Positions 8,741 through 16,662 of a stretch of DNA of 52,849 nt are shown in pieces (position 1 is the stretch's first letter; every line of letters starts with the position of its first letter). Below the pieces are notes generated by a model, which was given only the letters and a program-made list of their open reading frames with translations, made no database searches and was not told where the DNA came from. A program made the position numbers and the translations under genes. Where the stretch lies: assembly GCA_946482325.1 (NCBI GenBank), contig CAMLRA010000012.1:1-52849 (forward strand), read 5' to 3'. The DNA comes from an uncultured Chromatiaceae bacterium. GTDB taxonomy: Bacteria > Pseudomonadota > Gammaproteobacteria > Enterobacterales > Alteromonadaceae.

Positions 8741-9526
8741 ATGTACGCCGCTAATTTTGACCTCGCTTTATACGCCCGCCGCATTGGTCTTGACCACACT
8801 CCGGTGGCGACGGCCTTTGACGCTGCGGCGCTGCAGAGCATGATGCAGGCACAGCTGCGGAGCATCACTTTTGAAAATCTCGATGTGCAGGCCGGTAAAG
8901 TTGTGTCTTTAGTGCCGGAAGAGATCGTCAGCAAAATCGTCGGCAATGATGGCAATGCCAAACGCGGTGGTTATTGTTACGAATTAAACGGCTTGTTTGC
9001 GATGGCGCTGACCGCGCTGCAAATCCCGTATTTTTTTGTCGCTTGTCGGCCGATGTTTTATCCGATGCGCCGGCCCAAAACCCATATGGCGCTGGTGGTG
9101 ACGATTGGCACTGAGCGTTATCTGTGTGATTTAGGTTTTGGCAGTTACGGCATGCGCGCGCCTATCCCGTTATCTCAGGTCAATCTGCCACAACAACAGG
9201 ATTTTGATCAGTTTCGTCTGACGATGCCAACGCCGGGCGATTATGTGTTGCAGGCGATGATTGACGGCAATTGGGTCAGCCAGTTTGGTTTTGATTTACA
9301 TCCGGCCGAGTGGATTGATTTTATGCCGGCGAATTATCTGAACTCGACGCATCCGGATACGGTGTTTGTACAAAAACTGCTGTTAATCCGCCAACATGCG
9401 CAAGGGCGCACCATGTTGGTCGGGCGGGAGCTGAAGCAGAGCATCGCCGGTGTGACACAAAGCCGGGAGATTAGTGAGGCGGAGGTCGCTGCGGTGTTAC
9501 AGAGTGAATTTGGTCTGGTGCAGTAA
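8741..9526 (+). CDS. Arylamine N-acetyltransferase
   Basis: Transfers acetyl from acetyl-CoA to arylamines or hydrazines in the cytoplasm. 261 residues from the ATG at 8741, the last of three consecutive ATGs; GGAG sits six bases upstream. The catalytic triad is visible: Cys79 in RGGYCYELNG, His115 in KTHMALVV and Asp130 in YLCDLGFGS, with the family's usual spacing. Length is in the normal range (about 250-290). It lies alone between two paralogous lipoproteins on the opposite strand and ends at a bidirectional terminator. The natural substrate is unknown. The alternative ATGs at 8735 and 8738 would change only the first two residues. Confidence 0.92.
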   Translation: MYAANFDLALYARRIGLDHTPVATAFDAAALQSMMQAQLRSITFENLDVQAGKVVSLVPEEIVSKIVGNDGNAKRGGYCYELNGLFAMALTALQIPYFFVACRPMFYPMRRPKTHMALVVTIGTERYLCDLGFGSYGMRAPIPLSQVNLPQQQDFDQFRLTMPTPGDYVLQAMIDGNWVSQFGFDLHPAEWIDFMPANYLNSTHPDTVFVQKLLLIRQHAQGRTMLVGRELKQSIAGVTQSREISEAEVAAVLQSEFGLVQ

Positions 9527-9562
9527 AGTGTCGCTTGCCGGGGGGTAAGGTTTTCCGGACAC

Positions 9563-9592
9563 AAAAAAACCGCAGTTGACTGCGGTTTTTTT
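9563..9592. terminator. Bidirectional terminator between NAT and lipoprotein B
   Basis: AAAAAAACCGCAGT-TG-ACTGCGGTTTTTTT: a long perfect stem with A and T tracts on both sides, placed between convergent genes. Confidence 0.92.
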
Positions 9593-9607
9593 GTTCGCCT
9601 GCCGGGT

Positions 9608-9919
9608 TTACTGACAGATGGTGCCGGCAGCGCAATCGCGGTGACGGGGTAACGCGTCTTTTGCTGCTTGTTTTTCGGCTTCAATTTGTTGGGGGGTACG
9701 GCAGGTCTTTTTGCCAAAACGCGTACCAAGGGGGCGTTCAGTCCGGCAGATGTAACCTTCTTTTTCTAATGAACCGTCTGGTGCTTCGCCACGGTTTTTC
9801 TCAATATCGTTGGCTTTCACCACGTTAGTTTTGCTGATATCTGAGTTCATAGCGTTGTTAGTGCTGCCACAGCCTGCCAGCAGTGCGCCAAGGCTCAGCA
9901 CAAAAATGATTTTATACAT
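9608..9919 (-). CDS. Small lipoprotein, paralogue B
   Basis: 103 residues with a lipoprotein signal peptide, lipobox ALLAGC, acceptor Cys17. The mature region matches paralogue A over most of its length: KTNVVKANDIE, APDGSLEKEGYICRTER, RFGKKTCRTPQQIEAEK, LPRHRDC. Conserved cysteines are found in ICRTER, KTCRTP and HRDC. A GAAAGA Shine-Dalgarno-like stretch precedes the ATG. Its upstream region faces the dipeptidase gene. No family name is recognised. The duplication is old enough for the linker regions to have diverged while the motifs stayed fixed, which argues that both copies are functional. Confidence 0.87.
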   Translation of the reverse strand: MYKIIFVLSLGALLAGCGSTNNAMNSDISKTNVVKANDIEKNRGEAPDGSLEKEGYICRTERPLGTRFGKKTCRTPQQIEAEKQAAKDALPRHRDCAAGTICQ

Positions 9920-10024
9920 AGTCTTTCTCCGTTTGTGCGCTGAAAAACAGGCGCTGATCTAAGCGAACTTGTGTGTTCCATACCATACCAGTTGGTTAAT
10001 TAGCAATCAATCCTTGATAACTTA

Positions 10025-10039
10025 GTTACAATTAGTAAC
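10025..10039. promoter_or_regulatory. Palindrome in the divergent lipoprotein/dipeptidase region
   Basis: GTTAC-AATTA-GTAAC, a perfect 5-bp inverted repeat with a 5-bp AT-rich spacer, sits inside the 245-bp region between two divergent genes. Overlapping it is a near-tandem TTAGTTACAA/TTAGTAACAA. It could be an operator for a dimeric regulator; I cannot name one. Confidence 0.35.
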
Positions 10040-10164
10040 AAATTGCGGATATGCCGCCGCGATTGGTTGATGCTGGCACGCGATAAAGTCGCTGCCGCTG
10101 CGGCGGCAATTGTTTTATGCTGGGCTGATAGAGTGGAAATCACGCCAACCAAAGCAGGAATATG

Positions 10165-11346
10165 ATGAAATTCAGCAAAATAGCTTTGCTCTGCAGCCTG
10201 ATGGCGCTGCAGGCTCACACAGTCCAAGCCGCAGATCTGAAAGCCGAAGCACAGCGCATCGCCCAGCAATATCTGCTGGTAGACACCCATATCGATGTCC
10301 CTTACCGTTTACAGGAGCATTGGGAAGACGTCACACAAGCCACGGCCAAAGGCGAATTCGATTATCCGCGGGCGAAACAAGGCGGCCTGAATGCGCCATT
10401 TATGTCGGTATATATTCCGGCCTCTTATGAAAAAACCGGTGGCGGCGAGCTGCTGGCCAACCAGCTGATTGATTCGATGGAAGCCTTAGTTGGCCGCGCG
10501 CCGGATAAATTCGCGATGGCTTATCGCAGTGACGACCTCGCTGCGCAGTTTAAACAAGGTAAAATCTCGCTGGCGCTTGGTATGGAAAACGGCACGCCTA
10601 TCAATGGCAAACTGGAAAATCTGCGGCATTTTTACCAGCGTGGTATTCGTTACATTACGCTGGCGCATTCTGAATCCAACCATATCGCCGATTCCAGCTA
10701 CGATCTGCGCCGGCCGCATAAAGGCTTAAGCCCATTTGGTGAGCAAGTGGTGGCTGAGATGAATAAACTCGGCATGATGATCGATATTTCGCACGTCTCC
10801 GACGCTGCATTTTACAAAGTGCTGAGCCTGACCAAAGCACCGGTGATTGCGTCACACTCGTCGCTGCGCGCTTTTGTGCCGGGTTTTGAGCGCAATATGG
10901 ACGACAAGATGATTCAGGCTCTGGCGAAAAATGGCGGCGTCATTCAGATTAACTTCGGCTCGTCTTTTGTCATCAGCCAGGCCAATCAATGGGGCCTGCA
11001 ATTTAAAGCGGCCGCCAAAGCAGCCGGCAAATCGCAAGACGACGAGGCATACCGGGCAGAATATCTGGCCAAACACCCGTATCCTTTTGCCAATGTCGAT
11101 ACTGTGCTGAAACATATCGACCACGTGGTGAAGTTGGTGGGGATTGACCATGTTGGTATTGGTTCAGATTTTGACGGTGTCGGTGATTCATTGCCGGATG
11201 GCCTCAAAGATGTGTCGATGTATCCGAACCTGATCGAAGGTTTGCTCAAACGCGGTTACAGCGAAGCGGATATTGTCAAAATCATGTCCGGCAATTTGCT
11301 GCGGGTCTGGCGTCAGGTTGAAGCCGTGGCTGCGTCCAGTCACTAA
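10165..11346 (+). CDS. Exported membrane dipeptidase (peptidase family M19)
   Basis: 393 residues from the second of two ATGs; AGGAA is five bases before it and too close to the first. A signal peptide ends near VQAA. Family M19 (renal dipeptidase type) hydrolyses dipeptides with a binuclear zinc site. Metal ligands are visible: His and Asp in VDTHIDVPY, Glu in ALGMENG, His in VIASHSSLR, and the closing motif HVGIGSDFDGVGDSLPDG. The mature enzyme should be periplasmic or surface-attached; no lipobox is present. A YaeR-type VOC gene follows after 9 bp with its own AGGAG, so the two are probably co-transcribed. Confidence 0.93.
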   Translation: MKFSKIALLCSLMALQAHTVQAADLKAEAQRIAQQYLLVDTHIDVPYRLQEHWEDVTQATAKGEFDYPRAKQGGLNAPFMSVYIPASYEKTGGGELLANQLIDSMEALVGRAPDKFAMAYRSDDLAAQFKQGKISLALGMENGTPINGKLENLRHFYQRGIRYITLAHSESNHIADSSYDLRRPHKGLSPFGEQVVAEMNKLGMMIDISHVSDAAFYKVLSLTKAPVIASHSSLRAFVPGFERNMDDKMIQALAKNGGVIQINFGSSFVISQANQWGLQFKAAAKAAGKSQDDEAYRAEYLAKHPYPFANVDTVLKHIDHVVKLVGIDHVGIGSDFDGVGDSLPDGLKDVSMYPNLIEGLLKRGYSEADIVKIMSGNLLRVWRQVEAVAASSH

Positions 11347-11355
11347 GGAGTAAAG

Positions 11356-11742
11356 ATGCTCACCGGTATGCACCATGTCGCGCTGATTTGCAGTGATTAT
11401 GCGCGCTCCAAAGCCTTTTACAGCGAGACTTTGGGCCTGCGCATTTTGGTTGAACATTATCGCGAAGCCCGTGACAGCTGGAAGCTGGATTTACAGCTGC
11501 CGGATGGTACACAGCTTGAATTATTCAGCTTTCCTGGCGCACCTGAGCGGCCGAGCCGGCCTGAGGCGCAGGGCTTGCGGCATTTGAGTTTTGTCGTTGA
11601 CGATGTCGCGGCCACAGTTCAGTGGCTCAATAGCCGCGGCGTGGCGACAGAGCCGGTGCGGATTGACCCTTATACCGGCGCAGCTTTTACCTTTTTTCAG
11701 GACCCGGATGGCTTGCCGCTGGAGATTTACCAGCGGCAGTGA
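11356..11742 (+). CDS. gloA2: VOC-family glyoxalase-like protein, YaeR type
   Basis: 128 residues, nearly the length of E. coli YaeR (GloA2), which I recall as sharing long identical stretches: HHVA-I, YREARDSWK, ELFSFP-x-PERPSRPEA-GLRHL, RVDPYT (here RIDPYT) and DPDGLPLE. The metal ligands expected of the fold are His8 (MHHVA), a Glu in the LELFSF strand, His in GLRHLSF and Glu in LPLEIY. The physiological substrate in E. coli is not settled. It follows the M19 dipeptidase and ends 6 bp from a convergent gene, with no terminator between. Confidence 0.85.
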   Translation: MLTGMHHVALICSDYARSKAFYSETLGLRILVEHYREARDSWKLDLQLPDGTQLELFSFPGAPERPSRPEAQGLRHLSFVVDDVAATVQWLNSRGVATEPVRIDPYTGAAFTFFQDPDGLPLEIYQRQ

Positions 11743-11748
11743 GGACGA

Positions 11749-12987
11749 TTATTGCGGTGTCAGGATGGCGCTGGTGTCTGTAGCAGGTGCGGCGGGTAAC
11801 TGGCTGTTGCGGTCGGCCAGCTGCGCTGTTGCTGTATCCGCAGTCCCCAGCGGAATGGCTGCCGCCGCTTTGTATTGATAAGCCTGATAGTCATAGCCGA
11901 GCAGTTCCGCCACAGTACTGGCGACCTGACTTTGGCTCCACGGCTGTTGCGTCTGGACCAAACCGCGTGCCGGAATTTGCGGGCCTAACGCTGCCAGCCA
12001 AATCTCGTCAGAGCCGCTGACGCCATTGCCAAAGTTCTTTAACTTCTTCATATAACCGGCAATAGCCCGACCGCTGGCATGATGCTGCCAGCTATTGGCG
12101 CTGTCGCCGCGGCCATGGTCGGTGCTGATCAGCAGGGTCGTCTGGCCGGCGTAAAACGGGTCACTCTGCAGCTGTTGCCACAATTCTTTGATAAAACCGT
12201 CGGTGCGGCGAATGGCTTTTAAATACTGGTCGTATTGGCCGTCGTGCGCGAAATCATCAGTCTCACCATAAGCGATGTACAGCAGCCGTGGTTTTTTCTG
12301 TGTCAGATATTCCAGCGCAAATTGCTGGGTAAACACATCGAGTCGCACCGCAGCCCAGGGGCTTGGTGTCTGGCGTTGCAGCTGATTCAGCAGCTTCAGC
12401 TGTGGCGTCAACGGGCCGGCCATTTGTTCATTCATCGGCGCAAAACCGGCGTTGACCGGTAATTTACTGCGCTCGGTATTGAGGATATAAGGCAACACAT
12501 CCCAGGAGCCAAAAGCCGCGACTTGCTGGGTCATACCGGGTTGTTGGTTCAGCCATTCCAGCACTGTGACATTAGGGTTGGCGATTTTGCCGTTGCTGTT
12601 AATCGCCGGGTCGGGGTAGCCGCTTAACAGCTCGTTATAACCCGGGTAAGAAAAATGCCACGGATTGCTGACCTGCATCGCCGAGCCACGGCGGCGATCT
12701 CCAACCAGCATGCCCTGACGGGCAATGGTCTGGTGGACAAAAGGCATCAGCTGCTGCGGTTTTGTGGGCAATTCCGCCAGCTGGTCGGCATGGCGGATAA
12801 ACTGGCTGTTGCGCAAAATCTCCGGGTCGGCGCCATGAAAGACTTCCTGCCAGCGCAGGCCGTCGATACTGACCAGCACCACTTTCGGGCTTGCCACTGC
12901 AGGCGCGGGGGCAGCGTGCACCGTTAACAGTGCAGCGCAGGCAAACAGGCACAGGTACAGGCAAGGGACAGACAGCTTCAGCAACAT
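11749..12987 (-). CDS. Exported alkaline-phosphatase-superfamily phosphodiesterase/phosphatase
   Basis: 412 residues with a signal peptide (cleavage near HAAPA). The core reads VVLVSIDGLRWQEVF, the nucleophile region of type I phosphodiesterase/nucleotide-pyrophosphatase enzymes, where Asp binds metal. DDFAHDGQYD and STDHGRGDSANSWQHHA supply the remaining Asp/His metal ligands seen in the superfamily. A Ser or Thr nucleophile is less obvious than usual: the loop after VFHGADPEI lacks the common N-T-F-P motif, so the exact activity is uncertain. GGAG precedes the ATG. It is convergent with the YaeR gene. Periplasmic location is likely. Confidence 0.78.
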   Translation of the reverse strand: MLLKLSVPCLYLCLFACAALLTVHAAPAPAVASPKVVLVSIDGLRWQEVFHGADPEILRNSQFIRHADQLAELPTKPQQLMPFVHQTIARQGMLVGDRRRGSAMQVSNPWHFSYPGYNELLSGYPDPAINSNGKIANPNVTVLEWLNQQPGMTQQVAAFGSWDVLPYILNTERSKLPVNAGFAPMNEQMAGPLTPQLKLLNQLQRQTPSPWAAVRLDVFTQQFALEYLTQKKPRLLYIAYGETDDFAHDGQYDQYLKAIRRTDGFIKELWQQLQSDPFYAGQTTLLISTDHGRGDSANSWQHHASGRAIAGYMKKLKNFGNGVSGSDEIWLAALGPQIPARGLVQTQQPWSQSQVASTVAELLGYDYQAYQYKAAAAIPLGTADTATAQLADRNSQLPAAPATDTSAILTPQ

Positions 12988-13202
12988 CTTTGACTCCGGT
13001 AAGTGTGGGCTTCCCGGAACTGCAGACTACAGCGGATTTATGACAGCGCCGCGCCGCACAGATGGCAGCATGGTGAATCTTTGGTCACAAAACGATGACA
13101 GCAGTTGCAAGTACCGGGCGCGCTGGCATCTGCAGCCTGCTGCGGCTAAGCTGGTTTTTCTGCCTGTTCCTCTACTGAAATCTGACCAAAAGGATTGTTG
13201 TG

Positions 13203-13649
13203 ATGAGCCACACCGTCACTTTACACCGGGTATTTCGCGCGCCGGCCGAGCGGCTGTACCGCGCTTTTTTAACTGCCGAAGCTTTGGCGAAGTGGCTGCC
13301 GCCGCATGGTTTTATCTGCACTGTGCATCAACTGGATGCGCGTGTGGGCGGCCGGTTTCAAATGAGTTTTACCAACTTCAGCAACAGCCAGAGCCATAGT
13401 TTCGGGGGCGAGTATCTGGAGCTGAATCCGCACCAGCAAATCCGTTATACCGACGTGTTTGACGACCCGAATTTACCGGGCCAGATGATCACCAGCGTCA
13501 GCTTCACTCCGGTGCTGTGTGGCACTGAAGTAAAAGTAGTGCAACAAGGCATTCCAGCCGAGATCCCAGCGGAGATGTGTTATCTCGGCTGGCAGGAATC
13601 ATTGCAACTGCTGGCGTTGTTGGTGGAAGCTGAGGTGCCGGCAGAGTGA
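13203..13649 (+). CDS. SRPBCC/AHSA1-family protein
   Basis: 148 residues from the ATG at 13203, which has AGGA at a workable distance; a GTG one codon earlier is also open. The fold is the helix-grip START/Bet v1 type: TLHRVFRAPAERLYRAFLTAEALAKWLPPHGF at the start (A-x-W-x-x-P motif), then GGRFQMSF, GEYLELNPHQQIRYTD and a final W-Q-E-S-L-Q-L helix. Relatives are called activator of Hsp90 ATPase homologue 1-like, but in bacteria they are mostly small ligand-binding proteins of unknown role. Single-gene unit with no partner visible. Confidence 0.85.
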   Translation: MSHTVTLHRVFRAPAERLYRAFLTAEALAKWLPPHGFICTVHQLDARVGGRFQMSFTNFSNSQSHSFGGEYLELNPHQQIRYTDVFDDPNLPGQMITSVSFTPVLCGTEVKVVQQGIPAEIPAEMCYLGWQESLQLLALLVEAEVPAE

Positions 13650-13752
13650 TGCTGGCACAATTGCGACAAAGTGATGAGATATAACGAGATGTTGCAGTGC
13701 GCTGTGGAACCAGTGTGATAATCTGCTGGTTTTTGCGTCCAGAGATTTCCAG

Positions 13753-15186
13753 ATGTCCAGCGACTTTAGCTTCCAGCAGGCCTTTGAGGCCTTCAGCAGC
13801 GCTTTGGCGAGCGTGGTGTTTTATTCGTTTAACGTTGATGGCGTCGCCATTCCGGTTACGGTGTTGTGGCTGATCACCGGCGCTATTGTCTTCACTTTGT
13901 ATCTGCGGTTTATCAATATCCGCGGTTTTGCCCATGCCATCCGGGTGGTGCGCGGTAAATACGCCGATCCGGCGGATAAAGGCGAGATCACGCAGTTTCA
14001 GGCGTTGTCAGCGGCGTTATCCGGCACTGTCGGTACCGGTAATATCGCCGGCGTGGCGGTGGCCATCACGCTAGGCGGCCCCGGTGCGACGTTCTGGATG
14101 ATAGTGGCCGGCTTTTTGGGTATGACCACTAAATTTGTTGAATGTACGCTGGCGGTGAAATACCGGCAGATTTTGCCGGATGGCACAGTCGCGGGTGGCC
14201 CGATGTATTACATCAAAGCGGCGCTGGAAAAATATGGTCTGCCACGTCTTGGTAAAATACTGGCCGGTTTTTTTGCGCTGGCCTGTGTGTTTGGCTCGGC
14301 CGGTTTTGTTCATGTGAATCAAGGCTTTTCCCAGGTCAAAACCGTCACTGGCTTTGATAACGCCTGGTTATTTGGTTTTATCTACGCGCTGCTGGTGGGC
14401 CTCGTCATCATCGGTGGCATTAAAGGCATTGCCCGTGTCACCGAGAAGCTGGTACCGGCGATGTGCGCCATCTACCTGGCTGGTGCACTGACGGTGATTG
14501 GCCTGAATTACACCGAAATTCCGGCTGCGCTCTGGACCATCCTCAAAGGCGCTTTTGCGCCGGAAGCCGCTTACGGCGGCATGATTGGTGTGATTATTCA
14601 GGGCTTTCGCCGCGCCGCTTATTCCAACGAAGCCGGCATCGGCTCTTCCCCGATTGCCCACGCGGCGGCGCGTACCAACGACCCGGTGTCCGAAGGTTTT
14701 GTCGGGCTGCTCGAACCCTTTATCGATACTGTAGTGATTTGTACTATTTCGGCGCTGCTTATCGTCATCACCGGCGCTTATCTGCAGACGGGGCTTGATG
14801 GTGTGCAAATCTCCTCTTACGCCTTTGCCACCGCATTCGAGTGGTTCCCAATCGTGCTGATGGTAGCGCTGTTGTTATTCGGTTATTCCACTGTGGTCAG
14901 CTGGGCTTATTACGGCCAAAAAGGCTGGGGCTTTTTATTTGGCGAAACCAAACACAGCATCCGTATCTACAAAGTGCTGATTTGTTCGGTAGTGGCGATT
15001 GGCGCGGTGCCAAACGTGCTGGCGGTATTCGATTTTATCGACTCGATGATTTTCCTGATGGCGGTGCCGAATATTCTGGCGCTTTATCTGTTATTGCCGG
15101 AAGTGCGGCAGGATTTGCAGGCTTACCTGAAGAAAATCGCCGCTGGCAAAACGGCCACAGTGAACAAAGAGGCGTCGGCCTTATGA
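13753..15186 (+). CDS. Sodium:alanine/glycine symporter (AgcS family)
   Basis: 477 residues with about ten to eleven membrane segments. The AgcS signature region GTVGTGNIAGVAVAITLGGPGA is at about residues 93-114, and GFRRAAYSNEAGIGSSPIAHAAA at about 284-306 is a second hallmark stretch. The protein imports alanine, glycine or related amino acids with Na+ across the inner membrane. The ATG lies in the ATGTCCAGC context with only a weak Shine-Dalgarno. The stop codon overlaps the start of the flavin-reductase gene (ATGA), so the two are coupled. A glutaminase and a dipeptidase nearby fit an amino-acid-using lifestyle but are separate units. Confidence 0.93.
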   Translation: MSSDFSFQQAFEAFSSALASVVFYSFNVDGVAIPVTVLWLITGAIVFTLYLRFINIRGFAHAIRVVRGKYADPADKGEITQFQALSAALSGTVGTGNIAGVAVAITLGGPGATFWMIVAGFLGMTTKFVECTLAVKYRQILPDGTVAGGPMYYIKAALEKYGLPRLGKILAGFFALACVFGSAGFVHVNQGFSQVKTVTGFDNAWLFGFIYALLVGLVIIGGIKGIARVTEKLVPAMCAIYLAGALTVIGLNYTEIPAALWTILKGAFAPEAAYGGMIGVIIQGFRRAAYSNEAGIGSSPIAHAAARTNDPVSEGFVGLLEPFIDTVVICTISALLIVITGAYLQTGLDGVQISSYAFATAFEWFPIVLMVALLLFGYSTVVSWAYYGQKGWGFLFGETKHSIRIYKVLICSVVAIGAVPNVLAVFDFIDSMIFLMAVPNILALYLLLPEVRQDLQAYLKKIAAGKTATVNKEASAL

Positions 15187-15815
15187 TTTTCGACTGCAAC
15201 ACCTTAACCGCCGCCGAGCTGTATCCGCTGCTCGCCGGCACCATAGTGCCGCGGCCTATCGCCTGGGTAAGCACTGTGAATGAGCTTGGCCAGAGCAATC
15301 TGGCGCCATTTAGCTTTTTTCAGCTGGTCTGTGATGCGCCGCCGACGCTGATGTTGTCAGTGAACCGCAAAGCCGGTGGCACACAAAAAGACACGGCACG
15401 GAATATCGCCGCGACGGGTCAATTGGTGGTGCATCTGGTCAGCCCCGGTGATTTAGCACTGATGAACGCCACAGCCGGTGACTATGCGCCGGATGTCAGC
15501 GAAATAGACGCGCTCAGTATCGCCACAGTGCCGGCGTTAAAAGTACAGCCGCCACGGCTGGCGCACAGCTTGGTCAGTTTTGAATGTGAGTGTGTGAGTC
15601 TAAGCGCTTATCCGGCGGAAGTTCCGGCCTGTGATTTGATTCTGGCCAAAGTGCTGTGTTTGCATATCGACGACAGTCTGCTGAATAACGAGGGCCGCAT
15701 CCGGCATGACCAGATTGACTGGCTGGCGCGTTTAGGCGGCCAGTGGTATTGCCATACGCAGCACCCGGACAATCTGACATTAGCGCGGCCGAATCAGGCC
15801 ACGCCAAGGCGTTAA
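15183..15815 (+). CDS. Flavin reductase-like FMN-binding protein
   Basis: 210 residues from the ATG at 15183, which overlaps the symporter stop by 4 bp. A longer open frame upstream is only a shadow of the symporter. Seen: the split-barrel FMN-binding fold, with L-L-A-G-T-I-V-P-R-P-I-A-W-V-S-T (typical of the P-R-P-I-A-W-V-S subgroup), N-L-A-P-F-S-F-F, a KDTARNI helix and a C-terminal G-G-x-W-Y-C. The P-R-P subgroup includes flavoredoxin-like proteins and reductases that supply reduced FMN. No monooxygenase partner adjoins it, so the role is open. It converges with the discoidin-like gene, 9 bp apart. Confidence 0.88.
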   Translation: MIFDCNTLTAAELYPLLAGTIVPRPIAWVSTVNELGQSNLAPFSFFQLVCDAPPTLMLSVNRKAGGTQKDTARNIAATGQLVVHLVSPGDLALMNATAGDYAPDVSEIDALSIATVPALKVQPPRLAHSLVSFECECVSLSAYPAEVPACDLILAKVLCLHIDDSLLNNEGRIRHDQIDWLARLGGQWYCHTQHPDNLTLARPNQATPRR

Positions 15816-15824
15816 ACATTCGGC

Positions 15825-16625
15825 CTAATGACACAGCTGTTTTGCCCAGGCTGCAATATCGGTTTTAACATCACTGTCAGAGACCGAGCTAAAACCACCA
15901 GATGTCAGTTCTTTCACAACAAACCGTTTGCCAATGTCGGTGCCTGCGGTGCAGGTCACAAGATAACTTTGGCGAATATTGGCGCTGACCACACCGACAC
16001 CCGGTGTTACTTCAAACCCGGAGGATTCTGCAGCAACGGCTGCCTTTTTCGGGGCTGCAGTGCTAGTACTTGCAGGTGTGTTGGCTAGTTTGGCCTTCGT
16101 CGTTGGCATAGGTGGCACAGTAGGCGCCGGTTTTGTGATCACCGCATCACAGCCCTGCTGGGCCTCTTTACTACTGCGATACGCCTGAATTTCATACCAG
16201 GCTACCCACGATGGCGAACTGTCAGTGCGGACACGGATGCTGCGCACTTGTTGTAACGGCGGGGAAAATTTCTGCGTTAACAGTTGCTTATCTTCGGTAT
16301 ATTGATCCAGCGTAGCAACATGACGCCACTCGCCGTTTAAATTCTCTACTTCAATCTGATGGACGGTCTGCCCGGCAGGCGATTGTGTCGGGATCAATCT
16401 TATTTCGGCAACAACATCGTCGTCTTCTGGCAGCGGTAACGTGATGGCGGTTTGGGCATAACCTTCGGCGTTCCATGCGGTGCCCATGTCGCAATCAGCC
16501 GCATACACCGCGTTCTCTGACATATCTGAGGCATAAGCCTGAGATCGATTAGCTAGCAATAATGATTCTGCATGGCTGCTGATACTGGCCAGCGCGAGTG
16601 CCATAGTGGTAAATATCTTCAACAT
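15825..16625 (-). CDS. Exported discoidin-like (F5/8 type C-like) protein with C-terminal cysteine domain
   Basis: 266 residues; signal peptide cleaved near SHAE. AGGA lies six bases before the ATG. Residues about 25-150 look like a galactose-binding/discoidin jelly roll: a start of the type A-Y-A-S-D-x-S, D-M-G-T-A-W-N, then V-A-E-I-R-L-I, H-Q-I-E-V and V-R-S-I-R-V-R-T-D with a W-Y-E-I-Q-A-Y end. A Thr/Ala/Pro-rich linker (about 165-200) leads to a short domain with Cys at YLVTCTAG and KQLCH. A role in carbohydrate or surface binding is inferred from the fold only. It lies 37 bp downstream of the WG-repeat gene, probably the same transcript. Confidence 0.72.
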   Translation of the reverse strand: MLKIFTTMALALASISSHAESLLLANRSQAYASDMSENAVYAADCDMGTAWNAEGYAQTAITLPLPEDDDVVAEIRLIPTQSPAGQTVHQIEVENLNGEWRHVATLDQYTEDKQLLTQKFSPPLQQVRSIRVRTDSSPSWVAWYEIQAYRSSKEAQQGCDAVITKPAPTVPPMPTTKAKLANTPASTSTAAPKKAAVAAESSGFEVTPGVGVVSANIRQSYLVTCTAGTDIGKRFVVKELTSGGFSSVSDSDVKTDIAAWAKQLCH

Positions 16626-16662
16626 AATGAGTCCTTTCCGACGAGGATTATTTGGCTATGGA

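Noticed and set aside
14841..15182. N-terminal extension of the flavin reductase
   Set aside because: The extension is the symporter gene read in another frame; an ATG overlapping the symporter stop starts exactly at the family's conserved N-terminus.
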